A stretch of 8,352 nucleotides of DNA, taken from an uncultured Opitutaceae bacterium. GTDB taxonomy: Bacteria > Verrucomicrobiota > Verrucomicrobiia > Opitutales > Opitutaceae. Positions 5,768 through 8,352 of the stretch are shown here, one piece after another. The stretch spans positions 1-8,352 of the forward strand of contig CAISJA010000230.1 of assembly GCA_903885525.1 (NCBI GenBank). Reading direction: 5' to 3'. Position 1 is the first letter of the stretch. Every line of letters begins with the position of its first letter. The notes under the pieces are model-generated. The model was not told where the DNA came from. It made no database searches and was given only the letters and a program-made list of their open reading frames with translations. A program made the position numbers and the translations under genes.

Positions 5768-7756
5768 CTACTGCGTTCCGGCTCTGGCGGGCGAAGTCCC
5801 GCTCAGGTCGCTGATCGCCCGGGGCGGCCAGGCGGCCCGCAGGGCGTTCAAGATGGCGAGAATGTCGATGACTTCCTGGGCGAGGGCACCGCTCACCGGG
5901 CCCAGGTGGCCGGTCGCGGCGAAGGCCATGCCGAGGACACTCAGCGCCATGCCACCGACTGCGCTTTGCAGCGCGATGACTCGCATGCGGCGGCCGATGT
6001 GCATGAACTCATCGGCCTTCTCGAGCGAATTGTCCATGATGACCACTCCCGCCGCCTCCGCGGTCACGTCGCTGTTCTGCCCGATCGCCATGCCAACGGT
6101 GGCAGCCATCATGGCGGGAGCATCGTTGATGCCGTCGCCAACATAGAGCGTCTTGGCCTTGGCTGTTTCCGCGCGGACCAAGGCGAGCTTTTGCTCCGGG
6201 CTTTGTTCCGCGTAAATCTCCATGATGCCCACCTGCCCGGCGAGATAGCGAACCTCCGAGTCGCGATCGCCCGACACAAGCAAGACGCGGTCGAATTGAT
6301 GCTTCGGTCCCATATGGCGGACAAATGATCCGCTTTCGGCGCGTGGCGCGTCGCGAAAGCGCAACACTCCGGCGTAGCGCCCGTCGACCGCCACCACGCA
6401 CTCCAGCCCGCCCGCGACGGGGGGAAGCTGTTCGCGGCCGGCCAGCTTTTGCGCGACCGCCTGGTTCCGGCTGGTGATCTGCACGTTTCGGCCGGTGACG
6501 GTGCCGCGCAGTCCCTGGCCCGGCTGCTCGCCGACCTCGGCGGCCTCCGGCAACGCAATGCCCTCGGCCTTGGCGGCATCGAGGATCGCCCGCGCGAGCG
6601 GATGCTTGGAATATCGCTCCAAACCCGCCACCAGGGTCAGCACCTCCTTTTGCCCCAAGCCCGGCGCGATGAGTTGCTCGGTGAGCTTCGGCTCGCCGTA
6701 GGTCAGCGTTCCGGTCTTGTCGAAGATGGCCGTGCGGCATGCGGTAATCTGCTCCAGGACCGCGGGAGTCCTCACGATGATCGCGCGGCGCGCGCAGAGT
6801 GAAATCGAACCGATGATGGCGATCGGGATCGCGAGCAGCAGCGGACACGGCGTGGCGATCACGAGGACGGCAAGGAAGCGAGTGCCATTTCCGCTGATGG
6901 CCCAGGCGAGGAGCGCGACCGCCAGCGCGACCGGCGCGTAGATGGCGCCGAGCCGGTCCCCGAGACGCTGTAAGCGCGGGCGTTTCGATTCCGACTCGCG
7001 CATGACCGCCATGATTTTGGCATAACGCGAATCGCCGGCGCGTCGGGTGGTGCGGATCGTCAACGCCGACTCGCCATTGATCGCACCGGAAATCACGTTT
7101 GATCCGGAAGTCTTCGCGATCTGGAAAGGCTCGCCGGTCAGATAAGACTCATCCATCGCGCCATGACCCTCGGTCACCACACCGTCCACCGGGCAGATGT
7201 CGTGGGGAAAAATCACGAGCGTGTCCCCGACCGCCACCTCGCTGAGCGCGATGTCGACGATGGCCGATTCGCTTTTCCGGTGGGCGACGGAGGGCAGGCG
7301 TTTCGCCAGCGCCGCGAGGACGGACGACGCACTGCGCAGCGCGTAGCTCTCCAAGGCCTCACCGCCGGCGAGCATCAGGACGATGATCGAGCCCGCCAGA
7401 TATTCGCCGAGCAGGACCGATGTGATGATCGAAATGCCGCCGAGCAGGTCAGAACCGAATTCGCGCCGCTGCAATTTCCGGAGCAGCTCATACAGCAGCG
7501 GCAATCCACCCAGCCCGAGGCTGAACACCAAGGGCAGCCGTGAGAGCCTGGTCTCCGTGTGCAGACCGAAGCGGAGGAGCAGGCTGGCCAGGATCGCGCC
7601 CAGGGTCAGCGCCGCGATGACCGTGCTCTTCCGGCGCCAGAGAGTCGCGGGGGCGTACCATCGTGGAACAGGTGCGGCCAAAGGAGGGCGGGGCGGCTCC
7701 GGGCGGTCGGCGGGACCCCGGATGGAGGTGGAAAGGGAAGGCGGTGAAAGGCTCAT
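5768..7756 (-). CDS. P1B-type heavy-metal-translocating ATPase with TPC motif
   Basis: 662-residue inner-membrane metal pump, complete. Order: Pro-rich N-terminus with no HMA domain or CxxC (1-42); membrane segments at about 44-62, 74-92, 104-116 and 119-137; actuator domain with TGEP (207-210); segments at about 270-288 and 295-320 carrying the metal-site motif TPCPLLLAIP (302-311); phosphorylation motif DKTGT (346-350, D346); nucleotide-binding SKHPLARAI (383-391); hinge GDGINDAP (540-547); final pair of segments at about 594-612 and 616-638, ending EVIDILAILNALR. TPC in place of CPC is the hallmark of the P1B-5 subgroup, for which nickel and iron export has been reported in Sinorhizobium Nia. 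The C-terminal hemerythrin domain of that protein is absent here. Start 7756 is set by AGGA six bases upstream and the ATGA overlap with ackA; a longer in-frame version would run through ackA. Metal specificity is inferred only. Confidence 0.94.
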   Translation of the reverse strand: MSLSPPSLSTSIRGPADRPEPPRPPLAAPVPRWYAPATLWRRKSTVIAALTLGAILASLLLRFGLHTETRLSRLPLVFSLGLGGLPLLYELLRKLQRREFGSDLLGGISIITSVLLGEYLAGSIIVLMLAGGEALESYALRSASSVLAALAKRLPSVAHRKSESAIVDIALSEVAVGDTLVIFPHDICPVDGVVTEGHGAMDESYLTGEPFQIAKTSGSNVISGAINGESALTIRTTRRAGDSRYAKIMAVMRESESKRPRLQRLGDRLGAIYAPVALAVALLAWAISGNGTRFLAVLVIATPCPLLLAIPIAIIGSISLCARRAIIVRTPAVLEQITACRTAIFDKTGTLTYGEPKLTEQLIAPGLGQKEVLTLVAGLERYSKHPLARAILDAAKAEGIALPEAAEVGEQPGQGLRGTVTGRNVQITSRNQAVAQKLAGREQLPPVAGGLECVVAVDGRYAGVLRFRDAPRAESGSFVRHMGPKHQFDRVLLVSGDRDSEVRYLAGQVGIMEIYAEQSPEQKLALVRAETAKAKTLYVGDGINDAPAMMAATVGMAIGQNSDVTAEAAGVVIMDNSLEKADEFMHIGRRMRVIALQSAVGGMALSVLGMAFAATGHLGPVSGALAQEVIDILAILNALRAAWPPRAISDLSGTSPARAGTQ

Positions 7757-8352
7757 GTTGTTTCCTGATTGGTGGGGCGAACGTCCTTTCGGATGGGCTG
7801 GTGTGGGAGGTTTTCTTTCCACGCAGCGGCGCCGACCGGCCAAAAGCGGCACACCGCCCGGGCCAGCATTCCCTCCTCCTTGGTCCGGATGACCCGGATA
7901 GAGAGGTGGCCGGCCGCAGCGAAAACAAGGGCGGAATTCAGGCGGTCGCGCGGTGCGCCGAGCGTGATCCCGAGATATTCCAGGCCGCGGCAGATTTGCC
8001 GCCAGATGAGCGGGGCGTTTTCCCCGATGCCGCCGGCCAAAAAGAGGGTGTCGAGCCCCCCGAGAGGGGCCGCGTAGGCCCCGATCCATTTTTTGGCCTG
8101 GGAATAGAAAAGAGCGATGGCTTCCGCCGCCCGCGGATCAGCCTGCTCCCGGGCGAGCCGCACACACATGTCCGCACTGGTGCCGGAAACGCCGAGTAGT
8201 CCGGACTCGTGGTTCACCATCCGGTTGAATCGCGCCGGAGTCATCTTTTCGGCCCGGACAAGATGGGCCGGCAGACCCGGATCGAGGTCGCCGGATCGCG
8301 TGCCCGTGGCTAGGACGGCGGCAGGGGTGAACCCCATGCTGGTGTCGATGCT
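7753..8352 (-). CDS. ackA: Acetate kinase, C-terminal half (cut by window edge)
   Basis: Cytoplasmic enzyme interconverting acetate + ATP and acetyl phosphate + ADP. The last 199 residues are present. Seen in fragment numbering: SIDTSMGFTP (1-10), GTRSGDLDP (17-25, with the Arg that I take to match a catalytic Arg of the Methanosarcina enzyme), the LLGVSGTSADM segment (53-63), IGAYAAPLGGLDTLFLAGGI (90-109), then GEN (110-112), and VIRTKEEGMLAR (154-165), equivalent to the NEE segment near the end of other acetate kinases. After that a 28-residue tail (about 172-199) extends beyond the usual end. The N-terminal half lies beyond the right edge. The stop overlaps the ATPase start as ATGA. Acetate kinases often sit next to phosphoketolase or phosphotransacetylase genes; which one precedes it here is not visible. 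Confidence 0.94.
   Translation of the reverse strand, partial: SIDTSMGFTPAAVLATGTRSGDLDPGLPAHLVRAEKMTPARFNRMVNHESGLLGVSGTSADMCVRLAREQADPRAAEAIALFYSQAKKWIGAYAAPLGGLDTLFLAGGIGENAPLIWRQICRGLEYLGITLGAPRDRLNSALVFAAAGHLSIRVIRTKEEGMLARAVCRFWPVGAAAWKENLPHQPIRKDVRPTNQETT
7763..7766 (-). promoter_or_regulatory. Ribosome binding site of the P-type ATPase
   Basis: Minus-strand AGGA lies six bases before the ATG at 7756, inside the final codons of ackA. With the ATGA overlap it decides this start against the longer in-frame possibilities and suggests coupled translation. Confidence 0.6.

Noticed and set aside
5262..6146. 294-codon plus-strand frame across the PPK2/ATPase junction
   Set aside because: It spans two well-supported minus-strand genes and reads as low-complexity residue mixtures.
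6009..6848. 279-codon minus-strand frame overlapping the P-type ATPase
   Set aside because: It is an out-of-frame shadow rich in Arg/Gly/His; the ATPase frame has every catalytic motif.
7757..8089. Longer P-type ATPase start extending into ackA
   Set aside because: The extra 111 residues are the ackA sequence read out of frame; AGGA and the ATGA overlap support 7756.
1..8352. CRISPR arrays, tRNA/rRNA genes, insertion sequences, phage or defence genes
   Set aside because: I looked for spaced direct repeats, conserved RNA motifs, transposase motifs and terminal inverted repeats and saw none.

Overview
The window is GC-rich, and every gene I can support lies on the minus strand, so transcription runs from the right edge (8352) to the left edge (1). 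Family content is that of a Gram-negative heterotroph: lipoprotein and Sec signal peptides, a membrane-fusion protein, and a DUF3300/DUF2950 pair. The proteins look to me most like Opitutaceae-type Verrucomicrobiota or a high-GC proteobacterium. That placement is an impression, since the window holds no rRNA or other phylogenetic marker. Several starts have no Shine-Dalgarno sequence, which fits lineages that do not rely on it.

Right block (8352 to 4800), energy and metal metabolism: the C-terminal half of an acetate kinase (ackA) overlaps by 4 nt (ATGA) a P1B-type heavy-metal ATPase with a TPC motif. After 97 nt comes a PPK2-family polyphosphate kinase. The three look co-transcribed and link acetyl-phosphate, ATP and polyphosphate chemistry to metal export.

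Gap (4799 to 4545): the one sizeable non-coding stretch. It holds a possible -10 element and a short hairpin ahead of the left block, and a weak terminator-like hairpin behind PPK2.

Left block (4544 to 1), cell envelope: DUF3300 protein, DUF2950 lipoprotein, an exported two-domain VOC (glyoxalase-fold) protein, a 76-residue aromatic-rich lipoprotein, an ABC-transporter ATPase of the MacB/LolD/DevA type, and the N-terminal third of its HlyD/MacA-like membrane-fusion partner, cut by the left edge. Spacings are short or overlapping (22 nt, 117 nt, ATGA overlap, 43 nt, TGATG overlap), consistent with one operon for exported proteins plus an export pump. The permease is not in the window and would be expected beyond the left edge.

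Two genes are interrupted by apparent single-base losses in G/C runs: DUF2950 in a run of nine C (coding strand), and the ABC ATPase at a CGGG run. The sequence on both sides is well conserved in character, so sequencing error, recent mutation and phase variation (for the C9 tract) are all open. I see no rRNA, tRNA, CRISPR array, insertion sequence or phage gene.
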